IMG/VR virus record: IMGVR_UViG_3300042549_001930
Span: 1-21,438 of that record
DNA: 21,438 nt
From: a virus
Strand: one strand, 5' to 3'
Shown here: positions 1-9,913 of the stretch, piece after piece
How the letters are laid out: each line of letters opens with the position of its first letter
Position numbering within the stretch: position 1 is the first letter of the stretch
The notes under the pieces: generated by a model
Database searches by the model: none
The model's input: only the letters and a program-made list of their open reading frames with translations
What the model was told of the DNA's origin: nothing
Position numbers and translations under genes: made by a program

Positions 1-57
1 GGATTGCCACACGATTGGATAGTGATTAAAAATGACAGATCAAAACGACTGGATTAA
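1..57 (+). CDS. Possible C-terminal end of an upstream plus-strand gene (partial)
   Basis: Frame 1 is open from the window edge and reads GLPHDWIVIKNDRSKRLD before a TAA at 55-57. It would overlap the start of the next plus-strand gene (ATG at 32) by 26 bases, an arrangement common in compact phage genomes. The residues look protein-like, but 18 codons cannot establish a gene and no family is recognisable. It could equally be a chance open frame. Confidence 0.2.
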   Translation, partial: GLPHDWIVIKNDRSKRLD

Positions 58-310
58 AAACTTTCTTCCCGAAGAAGATATAAACCAGATATCAGCAAAA
101 GCTGAACGCATCATCAGCCAAGACTCGGAGTATTACGAGATGAGTGTTATGATGACACAAGCAGACATGCTGGACGCAGTACGTGCAGGCTATGGCATGC
201 GCATGGGTGACCCAACATCATGGATGATAGGAACAAGCGTCCTGATGTCTCTGCTAAGCACTATGGAGTACGCATTGAAGCGTGACAATATAGATATATG
301 GGAAGATTAA
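32..310 (+). CDS. Hypothetical acidic 92-residue phage protein, convergent to the late operon
   Basis: I do not recognise this protein. It is 92 residues, acidic, Met-rich and likely helical, with a DWIKNFLPEED-like N-terminus and a WED C-terminus. Residues around 64-80 (W-M-I-G-T-S-V-L-M-S-L-L) are moderately hydrophobic but interrupted by polar residues, so I do not call a membrane segment or a holin. The upstream bases (GGATAGTGATTAAAA) give only a weak ribosome site, so translation may be coupled to whatever lies to the left. It is the only complete plus-strand gene here. Its TAA at 308-310 shares the palindrome TTAA with the stop of the facing peptidase gene, so the two genes meet tail to tail. 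It may be the last gene of a plus-strand (early or middle) unit; this rests only on orientation. Confidence 0.65.
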   Translation: MTDQNDWIKNFLPEEDINQISAKAERIISQDSEYYEMSVMMTQADMLDAVRAGYGMRMGDPTSWMIGTSVLMSLLSTMEYALKRDNIDIWED

Positions 311-747
311 CCCTTGATACGTTCTGAAACCTTGCGTTTGTCTCCCCAAGACTCACGTGAGGTTTCAACATGTATCCACTTAGCCCACGGCTGACCAAAA
401 CCTGTAGAATCTGGTGTAGCGGCTTTCCAGCCACGACCAGCAATCCAAATACAACAACCAACATAGTCTTGCACGACTTGGATTCCCAGTACCTCATGAT
501 TGAGTACTATCCAGTCCATGACTTCTTTACCCTCCTCACGGGTGTCGTAGCGCCAATCAAGAGCCGCTCCAAACGAATGAGTAGAAGGAACAGTGCCACC
601 ACGAACAGGGCGCTTAACAAAAATTCCCAGGTTAGTACCACCCCAACGCTTCGCCAGATAGCGATTCAACACCTCAAGGTTTGGTGATGCAACACGAAAC
701 TTCACGTAGTCAAGTTTCGATGGTTTCTGCCAGTTATAATACTTCAT
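307..747 (-). CDS. M15-family zinc peptidase-like endolysin (putative)
   Basis: The 146-residue protein starts at the ATG at 747, which lies just past the TAG (751-749) of the giant gene. A longer frame to 861 would only overlap that gene and has no extra support. Residues 55-64 read STHSFGAALD and match the M15 signature S-x-H-x-x-G-x-A-x-D, giving metal ligands H57 and D64. Residues 124-128 read WIHVE and supply the third ligand, H126. M15 enzymes cut D-Ala or D-Glu peptide bonds in peptidoglycan, and phages use them for lysis or cell-wall passage. The position at the end of the late operon fits an endolysin. Oddly, the residue three before H126, where Asp or Glu acts as general base in Ply500 and VanX, is Lys123. 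The protein may use another acid such as E128, belong to a divergent subfamily, or be inactive. I see no holin next to it. Confidence 0.75.
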   Translation of the reverse strand: MKYYNWQKPSKLDYVKFRVASPNLEVLNRYLAKRWGGTNLGIFVKRPVRGGTVPSTHSFGAALDWRYDTREEGKEVMDWIVLNHEVLGIQVVQDYVGCCIWIAGRGWKAATPDSTGFGQPWAKWIHVETSRESWGDKRKVSERIKG

Positions 748-748
748 G

Positions 749-3700
749 CTATTCTGCTTTCTGAATGTTACGTTGTTTTTCGGATAGTTTTCTGAGTTGT
801 TCAAGCTTACCAAAAGCCACACCATCTTTTTGTTTTTGTGTAACAGTCTGGACTGGTACACCTAAGTAACTGTTGATACCTTTGTCTCCGACACGCTGTG
901 CTTGTCCAATAGGTGGTATTATCTGTGTCAAAGCACGAACAAACTTTGATGGGGCGACAGGGTCTCCCGCTTGATTATAACTAAGTTGACCAGTGGCTTG
1001 CAAGAACGGAGCTAACAAAAGAGTAGCACCCGAAAGTTTCTCCTGCTTATCAGTCATAGGTTTGCCTGTGTATAGGTCTTGATTAAACATTGTTTCCAAA
1101 GGAACACGAATACCAGGGTTCAAGTACCCAAGAAGTCTTTTAGGGTCAGTCAGTGAGTCAATTTGATCGTTCACTCTGCTGAACGGCAAATCGGGGTTAA
1201 GGAATTTATCTCCACCAAGACTAATAGCGTTACGCATGTAAGCAGGCATGACAGACATGTCCTCACCCTCTTGAGAGTTCGAAACCATACGCTGATACAT
1301 TAGATACGGCTTGGGGTTAGCCCAGCGGTTAGTAATCTGCAAAGGCAAGTTGCGGCTCATCCATGTCCAGAATGGAACAATGTCTTGCATTGATTCATCC
1401 AGCAACGACTTCTCTGAATAATCAAACAAGTAACGCTTTGTTCTGTTGAACGACTGGCTAGGGTCAAAACCCTTTACAAAAGAATCGTAAGCCAGCATGA
1501 AATGAGCAGAGCCTTCAAGCTTGCCACCAATTTTCTTTGAATAGTTAAGAGCAGCGTTAGAGTTAATTCTAGCGTTGCCTCTAGCCATGAAACTGCTTAG
1601 AGCATCTTGCGTTCTACCGCCACCCATGCCAAGCATCACGCCAATACTGTTTCGTGCAATTTCTTTTTGGGCATCTGGCAAAGTTGCAATAAACGAATCA
1701 ACACTTCCACCACCAGAAAAATGAGTGTCAGCCATACGCCACAACTTAAACCCATCATACATGTTCTTAACATCCGCACCAGCAGCAAACATAGAAAACA
1801 CGTTGCTTATCTCGTTACGCAAATGGAAACCAGGGCTAAGAGTAGCATACGCCTTAAAGAACTGAGTGTATCCGCTCATAAACCTACCAAGGTCATTAAC
1901 AACACCAAGTTGGTTTAATCGCCCAACGCTATTAAGAAGGGTAAGTGCTTCACTGTCACCAACAAGATTGGGGAATCCCTTTTTGTCTATGCGCTTCATG
2001 TCTTTGTATAAGCCCATCTCTTTGGCGGCCTTTTCCCACTCTTTAGAGAACGGTTCAAACACTCTAGTTGTCCATTCAGGTGCACTAGCACCTGCAATGG
2101 CAAGCAACTCACCAGCATGAGTCAATTCTAAATCAATCAACTGCGAATCAGCCATAGCCGCAGCAGCCCATGCCTTGTTAACAGGATCATCAGGTGATTC
2201 AGAAAGCATTTCAAACACACGCTTGTTATCTTTCAACCATTTGTTGTAAGATTCAATTGCTGCAGCCTGCTGAGCAGGAGTAACCTTGCGTCCACCTTTA
2301 GCAGTAGACATGGACTTAAATACATCCATTGTGTCCTTGGCTGGCATTGAAGCAACCAACATGTTAACTTCATCAAGTTGTTGCTGCAAAGAAGCAGCCA
2401 ACTGACGACCATCGTTCAATGCTTCCATAAACTGGTCAACACCACCAGAGGTTACTTCAATCTTGATACGCACTTCTTCAGCCGCACCACTAACCGCTTT
2501 GATAATATCCTCAACAGCCGCTCTTTGTGTGCGCTTATTTTCCAAAGCAGTCTTAACTGTTTTCATAGTTTCATCTCTCAAAGATGGTAGCGTCTTACGA
2601 CCAGTAGCAGGATCAACACGCTTTTCAGTCCACAAAAGACGAGCTTCCTCAGCATCATCAGCCTGAATCTTTCCGAAACCAACGTTGTATCTGTTTTCAG
2701 CCTGAACAGCCTGAGCAGCAGACAACCTAGTATTAGGTGTAGTACCAGGCTCTACAAAAGTACCACCAGGAGCAGACTGTGCAGTAATAGCCTGACCAAA
2801 CTCATCAACAGCAGCAGGTGACGTTGGCAATTCCAACGGAACACCATCAGGACCAACAGGTCCAGCACCTCTAAGTGCTTGCAAACTATCACTAGCAGCC
2901 TGTGCGTCGGCTAGAATTTCTTGCTCAAGTCTAGCAACATTGGTAGGACCAGACAAAGCACCCCTAGCAATTTCAAGTTCTTTAGCAAGTTCATTAGCAT
3001 AGTTTTGCATCGATTCAGCAGAAGCTCTAGTGTTTTTATGCAAAGCAACAACAACATCATTCTCCATCTCGGCAAGTTCCTGAAGATGCTTATACTCTGG
3101 AGTTGATTTAAAAGCCCTATCTAGGTTTGCTCTACGCATCTCAAGATCACGTCCACCAACCTTGTAGCCCTTGTCTAGACGCTCAGACACAGACTTGGGG
3201 GTGCTACGAGCGTTAACTCCCAAAGCAGTTAGTTCGTCCATCTCTTTAAGACCGTCACGACGTGCAACATCAACAAGAGTAGGATGCGTGTTGTCAACCC
3301 AGCGACCAACGCCAACTTCATCAAAAACAGCACCAGCACGCTTGGAACCATTAACAAGAATACTCATCTTCTTTAAAGCAGAAGCTTGAACCTTTGGGTC
3401 CAATGCTCTTTTAGACACCTCAAGAGGTACAAGGTCGGCGTTCAAGCCAGCAACTCTTGCATTGATTCTATCAATTTCATTGTTGAACTTTACAAATGCT
3501 TGTTGGTAAATGTCTCCATCAACAGCAGACACAGACATAGCAAAACCAGATCTACGCTGACCAGATGGCATTCTACGACGAACCGCATCAAAAGCAGCGC
3601 CAGCTGCTTTGTATTGCTGTTCAAGAAGTTTCTTCTCTTGTAGTATTTCACGAATAGAATCATTAACGTTTTCGGAAGTAACAGAAGATCTTACCGAACC

Positions 3701-6700
3701 ACCAACATACAAAGACTCTGCTTCTTCGGGAGTGAAAACAACTTTAGTTCCATTGTCAAATGCAGCATACTCTCCATCAACAGTTTTAAAACCATCAGTA
3801 AAAGTAGAAAGATCATATGCAGCAACATCATTCATGACTTGTACAAGTCTTTCATCACCCTTAGCCTTAGCAGTCATAACACTGTTCGCCTTTTTGTTGT
3901 ATGTGTCAATAATCTTCTTGGCTTGTTCAGCATAAGGAGCAGAAGGGCGTCCAGGGCGTGCAGTCTGACCAGTTATAGGGTTGGCTGCTTTCATTGTTGG
4001 TTCAGCCTTAACCAAATCAACAAACTTGGACTCATTAGGAGTCAACGCAGGAACATTGGCTCTAGCTTTCTGTACCGTGTCAAGCTGCTTCTGAGCAGAC
4101 TTGACTGCAGGAGTTAAACGCTCAATACGGGTAGACTCTGTGTTTGTTAAAGGGCGCTTTCCTTTTTTGCCAGAAGAAACCCAGACTTCTTGTTTTGCAG
4201 CAATAGAATCTTGAACCTCTGCAAGCTTTGCAGTTACATCATCCAGTTTTGATTGAGCAGCAGCAACTGCCTTGTCAGCAGTTTCAATGGCTTTAATCTT
4301 TGGCTCCACAGCCTTGACCTTAGCAAGGAAGTTTGCAGGAACGGCTTTACCCTTGGACAACAGATCAGCTTCTGTTTGAAGAACAGTAGCAGATTCTCTC
4401 GCAGATACAGCATCACGAGTACGCAAAGCAAAGTTATCTGCTTCTGTTTGTGCTTCTTTAGTAGCTGCCTGCCAACGCTCTGAAGTGTGCTGCATAATAC
4501 GCACCTTCATGCTAGGACGAGTCTGTGGTGCGCCTGGGTCACGAAGGAAAGTTTCCATATCCAAATCTTCATCCAACATCTGACCATAACGAGCTTTAGA
4601 TTCTTTCAATGCTTTAATTTTTGTCTGCAAAGTATTCTCTCCACCAACAACTTTAACCATCGATCCACTACCAGACTCGCCAACATACCCGACAGGGGTG
4701 GCGCTTCTTCCTTTAATAGTTGAAGCACCCAAATGCTTTTCAAAGAACGATTTGACAATAGCAGCATCAGCTTCTTCAGCGAACGGAGTCATGTACGTAG
4801 ACTTGGCTCCCTTTCTTTGAACAGGTGCAAGCTCTTTAAGAGCAGCAGTCTTGTCGCCCTTGTAGTTTCTTCCTTCAGGGAAAGCCTGTGTATACCATGG
4901 ATCTACTTTTTCTTTGTAGAAATCATTTTCTAGTTTAGTTATTTCTGAACGAGTTGCACCAGCCTTACGTGCCCTGCCCTTGATTGCTTTTAGTTCCATG
5001 CGGAGACTATAGGCGTCTCCACTTGCTACAGACTTGTTTCCTAAAGCAACTTGGATTGTTTCACGCTCGGCAGAACTCAGTTTGTCCCATTGGTCTTGAA
5101 AAACACGACCAGCAGATACAGAAAGGTCTGGGTTGTTAATAATATCGGAAACAGCCCTTTCAAACTTTTCAAGATTCAAAACACCAATACGTGTAGAAGT
5201 CAAGTTGCTATCAATAATATCAATAAACTTTTGTGAAACATTCTTACTGATACGAGTGAACACTCTTTCACTAGGTGCAATACCAAACGTAGAGAATATT
5301 TCGCTTACAGTATTCCAACGTTTTCCAAGGTCGGAAACAATATGGTAGTCAAACAAAGCACGACCAAGTTCCTCGTTTGTATGTGCAACACTTTGGAACC
5401 ATTCAGGTCGTGTTAAAGAACCACCACTAGTGATTTCTTTAATAGTGTTAAGTGCATCGTCAAGTTCACGGGCAGCAGACAAAGACTCTGTTCCAGATGT
5501 TTTTGCTGCTCTAAGTTGTTTAACCTTTGCACGAGCAGCGGTTAATTTAGCGTCAATTTCAAGAAGCGACTTTGCCGAATATGTCTTTCGTCCAACACCA
5601 GCACCAGTAGCAAAAAACTCTGGTCTATCGTAAGCCTCTTTAGCTAAAGCAGAATATCTATCTATTTCACCCATCAAGTCATTATACGTAATGACGTTAC
5701 TTCCACGAGGTCTTGCGCCAGTAGACTGCGAGAAGTCTCTAACCGCCATAGACTCCACAACATCTTCTCCTGGTTTAAACTCTGGAGTAACATCCAGTCC
5801 TTTATCTCCAGACCAAGGAGCATAACCAGCAGCACCATCGACAGTTTTACCACCAGAAACATTATCGTAATAACCCATCAAGTCTTTAATTGCTTCTTCA
5901 TTTAAGTACGCAACATCATTGTCTGGAATAAACTGAGACAACCAAGGCTTAGACCTTGCATGTGATTCAAACAAACCCCAAGAAATTTCCGTGTCTCCAA
6001 GATTACGAAGAAGATCAGTGTTTCTCATAAGGTTGACAAACTCATCCATTTGATCAATGTTCTCACGCAGCAACTTTGCTTCAGCAATCTTTGGCTTGGT
6101 TTGTGTTTTCCAAATACTACCAGAGTTCTTACGGGCACCACCACCAGCATCTTTAGCTATTTCCGCAGCAATAACTTCAGCCTCGTCCGCTTCCTGCAAG
6201 TTTTTAAGAAGCTTATCCCTAACCGCTACAAGAAACTCTGGAACATTTTCTCCATAGATACGCTCATCATTTAACAAAGTATAGATAGACATACTACGAA
6301 CTTCACTAGAAGAAAGCTCGCCAGTAAAAACCTTTGGAAGATTGTTATTAAACAGGTTGTCATTCATTTTAGACACAGAAGTCTTATTTAATTTTGTGTT
6401 TTTAGTAAGGCGCTGGAAAAGACCACCCTCTTTATTAATTAAATTACGCAAAGCAGTTTGACGAACACGTTCTGCCTTTTCAGCATTCTTAACACCAGCA
6501 GCAGTCTTGTCTACAATACTAGAAACAGCAGTATCAGTAAGCATTCCCTTTTCGCCTATAATACCAAGAATATCTGTGATGTCTCTAGCGTATGTCTGTC
6601 CAGAAATAACACCCTCAAGAACGCTTTCAAGTTGGTTACCAAACTCTAAAACAATTTTAACGTTTTCTTCAGAAGCGGCCAAACGCTCCAAAGCAAGTTT

Positions 6701-8842
6701 ATGTGCAGCATCAGTCTTGTCGGCAATACTTTTAAGTTCAATACCTGTAAGGTCTTTACCTAAAACAGTCGCTTGTCTTTCAAGATCCAAGAAGTCATCC
6801 TGGATGCTATCCAGATGACCAAGTATACCATTTAACAAATACGTAGACTCAGTAGCCTCACGACCCGTATCTTTAAGAACAAGCTTTCCCCCTTTTGTAT
6901 ATGCGTATCCAAACAAATCAACCAAGGTCTTTTTACTTTTATCAAGAGCATTAGCAGCCAACCCAAGTTGGTCTGCACTAATAGTTAAACCACCAGTAAG
7001 GATGTCATTCAAAGCAGCTTCTGTGTCCAAAAGAATCTCTCTTGAACCAACAGCACCAGTGTCACCCAGTAGTTCTTTAATTTCACCACTAAGTTTTGCT
7101 TGGTGTGCAACCAGTGCGTCGTTGAAAGTTAAATAAGCTTTTGAAGATTGCTTATACAAAGCGTTCAAATCACCAGCGATAGAACCAGCAGACTTTTTAA
7201 TGGACTCAAGCATGATCTCGTCAACAAATTCGCCACTCATGTCTATAGCTGCAGCACGTTCCCAAAAACCAGCATCAGCAAGGTGCTTGTGTTTAAACAA
7301 GATACCAGACTCTTTAACAAACTCGTCAACATACCTAGGTGCAACAATGCGGATATCTGTTTCAAAGAAATCACCAATGAAACCACCATCTTTGGCAAGT
7401 TGATTAAGTCTGTCTGTGCTCTTCAAATCATCAACAGTTAACTTGTGACCAAACCAGTTGTCACCCTCTGTCATTGTACGAGTCTTAAAGTTCTTACCAC
7501 CAGCCATAGGGTCCCTGGAATAAATACTATTAAGGTCAGCAGCATGAGGACTGTTGGGGTTAGCACGATAAGCCATTGCAGCGTCTGATTGTATTCTAGG
7601 GAAATAGTTTGTAACGCCATCAAACCCAGGAGAAGTAGGGTCAACTTCTTTCATCGCTGCACCAACACGTGCCTCGTAAGAATCAAAGAATTCTGGTCCC
7701 CACTTTTGTACAGCAGCTTGAATTTCTGGAGTAGCAGTAGCCAACAACTCAGGATTCTCAAGATACTTATAAACTTCCTTAGCGTAACCTTCAAGACCCG
7801 CACCAGCTTCAGTCTCTAAAGTTTTAGCCAACACTTGACGTTCGCTCTGCGCAAGCGTACCCATAAACTGTTTCATAGCTGGAGTAGCAGAAAAATAAGC
7901 AATCAATGCAGTGCTTGTATCTGTGGACAAAGGCTTTCCACTGGCAGTAGCTCCTTTAAGCAAAGCTGTACGGGCAACAAGATGCTCGTTAGGTAAAGTC
8001 CACTTACGAACAAATTCACCCATCTTAGTTTCTGAACCCATCATGCGCATCTTAGCCATAGCGTTATCGCCAAACGCACCTATAGCACCACTGCCTGGGA
8101 TACGCAAACCCATTCTTTCACCGCTAGCAGCATTTAGTTTACCAACTTTAATACGCTTACCTAGCATATACAAACCATGGTTATTAGCACCAAGGTCAGT
8201 AAGTAGGTTTTGATCTTTAATAGCAGCACGACCGAAACGAGCGACAGAAGCAGCAAGAGCTTCGTCGCCGTTGTGCGCAAGAACAGCTTTAGCCAAATCA
8301 AGCTTACCAGCATATCCAGCAAACTTGCCAGCACCAAAAGTTACATAAGTAATAGGGTCAAGAGCAACGTCACCAGCAAAACCAATAGCTCTATCCAGCC
8401 ATTTAGAACCAGTGTCAATATTGAAAGCAGTACCAAAACCAAAAGAAACATCTTTTGCTTGCTTCTTGAAATCACCAAAGGAAGCTTTAGTTTTGTTGTT
8501 ACCATCTACGGCATCACCAAACTCACGCAAACCAGAAATAACAGTACGACCTGGCAAAGCCAAAAGACTAAGAGGTTTAAGAACACCCTGCACCACAGAG
8601 TTACCAAGAACACTACCAAGGACACCACCCTGTGGAGACTTGGAAGTTTTGCCCTGACCAATAGCGTCAATAGCGCTCTTCAAATCAAAGTTAGTTGACA
8701 TCATATTAGACGCCTGACGCCCATAAGCCACACCAGTAGCACTAGTGGTCTTGTTTACTGGGGTGAACCCAGGTTGTGTTTGCTTCTGTTCACGCATGGC
8801 CTTAGCCATTGCGTAACGCTGGTCATTATAAGGATTAGCCAT
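749..8842 (-). CDS. Giant internal virion (ejection) protein, 2697 residues
   Basis: This single uninterrupted frame is probably a virion protein ejected with the DNA, in the place of T7 gp16. The N-terminus is Met/Gln-rich and followed by a Gly/Leu/Val-rich stretch around residues 73-106. A segment with N-Y-F-P-R-I lies near residue 410. Long Ala/Lys/Glu/Gln helical or coiled-coil stretches occur near 550-600, 1510-1555 and 1960-1990. The region from about 2300 to the end is the most domain-like. It includes FDYSEKSLLDES followed by IVPFWTWMSRNLPLQ near 2475-2500, resembling the C-terminal part of large phage polyvalent or internal proteins. I see no lysozyme or transglycosylase signature and no recognisable RNA polymerase motifs, so no enzymatic role is assigned. 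The start has no clear Shine-Dalgarno sequence (CTTACAGTAT before ATG). It follows three smaller ejection-type genes and precedes the endolysin. Confidence 0.8.
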   Translation of the reverse strand: MANPYNDQRYAMAKAMREQKQTQPGFTPVNKTTSATGVAYGRQASNMMSTNFDLKSAIDAIGQGKTSKSPQGGVLGSVLGNSVVQGVLKPLSLLALPGRTVISGLREFGDAVDGNNKTKASFGDFKKQAKDVSFGFGTAFNIDTGSKWLDRAIGFAGDVALDPITYVTFGAGKFAGYAGKLDLAKAVLAHNGDEALAASVARFGRAAIKDQNLLTDLGANNHGLYMLGKRIKVGKLNAASGERMGLRIPGSGAIGAFGDNAMAKMRMMGSETKMGEFVRKWTLPNEHLVARTALLKGATASGKPLSTDTSTALIAYFSATPAMKQFMGTLAQSERQVLAKTLETEAGAGLEGYAKEVYKYLENPELLATATPEIQAAVQKWGPEFFDSYEARVGAAMKEVDPTSPGFDGVTNYFPRIQSDAAMAYRANPNSPHAADLNSIYSRDPMAGGKNFKTRTMTEGDNWFGHKLTVDDLKSTDRLNQLAKDGGFIGDFFETDIRIVAPRYVDEFVKESGILFKHKHLADAGFWERAAAIDMSGEFVDEIMLESIKKSAGSIAGDLNALYKQSSKAYLTFNDALVAHQAKLSGEIKELLGDTGAVGSREILLDTEAALNDILTGGLTISADQLGLAANALDKSKKTLVDLFGYAYTKGGKLVLKDTGREATESTYLLNGILGHLDSIQDDFLDLERQATVLGKDLTGIELKSIADKTDAAHKLALERLAASEENVKIVLEFGNQLESVLEGVISGQTYARDITDILGIIGEKGMLTDTAVSSIVDKTAAGVKNAEKAERVRQTALRNLINKEGGLFQRLTKNTKLNKTSVSKMNDNLFNNNLPKVFTGELSSSEVRSMSIYTLLNDERIYGENVPEFLVAVRDKLLKNLQEADEAEVIAAEIAKDAGGGARKNSGSIWKTQTKPKIAEAKLLRENIDQMDEFVNLMRNTDLLRNLGDTEISWGLFESHARSKPWLSQFIPDNDVAYLNEEAIKDLMGYYDNVSGGKTVDGAAGYAPWSGDKGLDVTPEFKPGEDVVESMAVRDFSQSTGARPRGSNVITYNDLMGEIDRYSALAKEAYDRPEFFATGAGVGRKTYSAKSLLEIDAKLTAARAKVKQLRAAKTSGTESLSAARELDDALNTIKEITSGGSLTRPEWFQSVAHTNEELGRALFDYHIVSDLGKRWNTVSEIFSTFGIAPSERVFTRISKNVSQKFIDIIDSNLTSTRIGVLNLEKFERAVSDIINNPDLSVSAGRVFQDQWDKLSSAERETIQVALGNKSVASGDAYSLRMELKAIKGRARKAGATRSEITKLENDFYKEKVDPWYTQAFPEGRNYKGDKTAALKELAPVQRKGAKSTYMTPFAEEADAAIVKSFFEKHLGASTIKGRSATPVGYVGESGSGSMVKVVGGENTLQTKIKALKESKARYGQMLDEDLDMETFLRDPGAPQTRPSMKVRIMQHTSERWQAATKEAQTEADNFALRTRDAVSARESATVLQTEADLLSKGKAVPANFLAKVKAVEPKIKAIETADKAVAAAQSKLDDVTAKLAEVQDSIAAKQEVWVSSGKKGKRPLTNTESTRIERLTPAVKSAQKQLDTVQKARANVPALTPNESKFVDLVKAEPTMKAANPITGQTARPGRPSAPYAEQAKKIIDTYNKKANSVMTAKAKGDERLVQVMNDVAAYDLSTFTDGFKTVDGEYAAFDNGTKVVFTPEEAESLYVGGSVRSSVTSENVNDSIREILQEKKLLEQQYKAAGAAFDAVRRRMPSGQRRSGFAMSVSAVDGDIYQQAFVKFNNEIDRINARVAGLNADLVPLEVSKRALDPKVQASALKKMSILVNGSKRAGAVFDEVGVGRWVDNTHPTLVDVARRDGLKEMDELTALGVNARSTPKSVSERLDKGYKVGGRDLEMRRANLDRAFKSTPEYKHLQELAEMENDVVVALHKNTRASAESMQNYANELAKELEIARGALSGPTNVARLEQEILADAQAASDSLQALRGAGPVGPDGVPLELPTSPAAVDEFGQAITAQSAPGGTFVEPGTTPNTRLSAAQAVQAENRYNVGFGKIQADDAEEARLLWTEKRVDPATGRKTLPSLRDETMKTVKTALENKRTQRAAVEDIIKAVSGAAEEVRIKIEVTSGGVDQFMEALNDGRQLAASLQQQLDEVNMLVASMPAKDTMDVFKSMSTAKGGRKVTPAQQAAAIESYNKWLKDNKRVFEMLSESPDDPVNKAWAAAAMADSQLIDLELTHAGELLAIAGASAPEWTTRVFEPFSKEWEKAAKEMGLYKDMKRIDKKGFPNLVGDSEALTLLNSVGRLNQLGVVNDLGRFMSGYTQFFKAYATLSPGFHLRNEISNVFSMFAAGADVKNMYDGFKLWRMADTHFSGGGSVDSFIATLPDAQKEIARNSIGVMLGMGGGRTQDALSSFMARGNARINSNAALNYSKKIGGKLEGSAHFMLAYDSFVKGFDPSQSFNRTKRYLFDYSEKSLLDESMQDIVPFWTWMSRNLPLQITNRWANPKPYLMYQRMVSNSQEGEDMSVMPAYMRNAISLGGDKFLNPDLPFSRVNDQIDSLTDPKRLLGYLNPGIRVPLETMFNQDLYTGKPMTDKQEKLSGATLLLAPFLQATGQLSYNQAGDPVAPSKFVRALTQIIPPIGQAQRVGDKGINSYLGVPVQTVTQKQKDGVAFGKLEQLRKLSEKQRNIQKAE

Positions 8843-8860
8843 ATACTGTAAGACTTTTCG

Positions 8861-9913
8861 TTACTTAGACGAAGCAATGAACTTCATGATCATTTTCATG
8901 GCGTCAGTAGTGGGAGTAGCCCCACTCTGCCTAGCATAATCCATTTGACCCTCACGGACAGCCTGCTCACGCTGCTTGGCAGCATTAGCACTTCCTTCCA
9001 TGTCTAGCATTGCTTGCATGGCGTCATCATATTTTTTGTTAGCAGCCTTATTGTAGCCAACCCCACGAGATGACCCAGCTTTTTTAGTAATGTTTTTAAC
9101 AGCCTTACCAAACCCTTTAGCATCTCCTCCACGATTATTTGAATACTTCAAAGAATCAGAACCAGACTTATCCAAAACACCAGTTAAATCAGATACAGAT
9201 ATATCATCAACAGGGTTATTTTTAAAGTAAGAACGAGCACGATTCAACCCAAGAGCACCTCGTCCTTTTGAACTTTCCTCATCAAACCATTTTAAAACAT
9301 CAGCAGTCTTTATGCGCTTGCCCTCTTCAGTGGCGGAACTACCTCGTCCCAAACCTTCTCTAGCAGCATTAACTTTGTATTGTGCATCTCCATAACCTTT
9401 AACTTTAGGTACCAAATCTTCTTGAAGTTTCCTAATGTACTGCTCATTAATTGACGAAAGAGGAACAGTAGAAGTGTTGTACAGCTCCGTAGGGTCAGGT
9501 ATACCAGCTTTTTGAGTTGCGGTCTTATTTTTAGAACTAGAAGAACCAGTGCTAGTTCCAGTGTATTCTTTATACAACTCGCCAGCGACACCCTTTAAAT
9601 CAGCAACCTGAAAACCACCCAAATCTATACCTGGCGCAGCAATAGAATCAATATAACTACTAATTTGAAACTTATCTGCACCACTAGTTATCTTGGAAAT
9701 AACATCCTGAATAATAGGATTTTCAGACTGCGAATACCTAGACCAGTAACTACCAGCACTAGGACCAGACTGCTCAGCAGTACGTGGATCATAAGCACCC
9801 GCCATTATAGCAAGCAACTGACTGTCCATGTTGTTTAAAACACCACTAAGGTTTTTGTTTCCACCTCTAGCAGCAGCCATAAACGCCATCATCTGCATCT
9901 CTTGATCGGTCAT
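8861..9913 (-). CDS. Putative internal virion protein, 350 residues
   Basis: I do not recognise a named family. The protein begins MTDQEMQMMAFMAAARGG, with a helical, Met/Ala-rich N-terminus. It has a low-complexity Thr/Ser/Lys linker near residues 117-132 (TGTSTGSSSSKNKTATQK), a central charged region and a Lys/Ala/Gln-rich helical C-terminus ending in FIASSK. No signal peptide, catalytic motif or Cys cluster is visible. Its ATG overlaps the stop of the upstream gene as TAATG, so translation is probably coupled. It lies between two other internal-protein candidates and the giant gene, in the region corresponding to T7 gp14-gp16. A role as a core or ejection protein is inferred from that position and composition; a scaffold-like or tail-assembly function is also possible. 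Confidence 0.65.
   Translation of the reverse strand: MTDQEMQMMAFMAAARGGNKNLSGVLNNMDSQLLAIMAGAYDPRTAEQSGPSAGSYWSRYSQSENPIIQDVISKITSGADKFQISSYIDSIAAPGIDLGGFQVADLKGVAGELYKEYTGTSTGSSSSKNKTATQKAGIPDPTELYNTSTVPLSSINEQYIRKLQEDLVPKVKGYGDAQYKVNAAREGLGRGSSATEEGKRIKTADVLKWFDEESSKGRGALGLNRARSYFKNNPVDDISVSDLTGVLDKSGSDSLKYSNNRGGDAKGFGKAVKNITKKAGSSRGVGYNKAANKKYDDAMQAMLDMEGSANAAKQREQAVREGQMDYARQSGATPTTDAMKMIMKFIASSK

Noticed and set aside
32-310. Holin
   Set aside because: One moderately hydrophobic stretch only, broken by polar and acidic residues, and on the opposite strand from the endolysin.
8210-8698. Plus-strand open frame of 162 codons opposite the giant gene
   Set aside because: Ser/Thr/Lys-rich with no recognisable domain and antisense to a well-supported gene; many similar shadow frames lie along the giant gene.
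749-8842. Virion RNA polymerase or transglycosylase in the giant protein
   Set aside because: I could not find the expected catalytic motifs by eye; left as unassigned rather than named.
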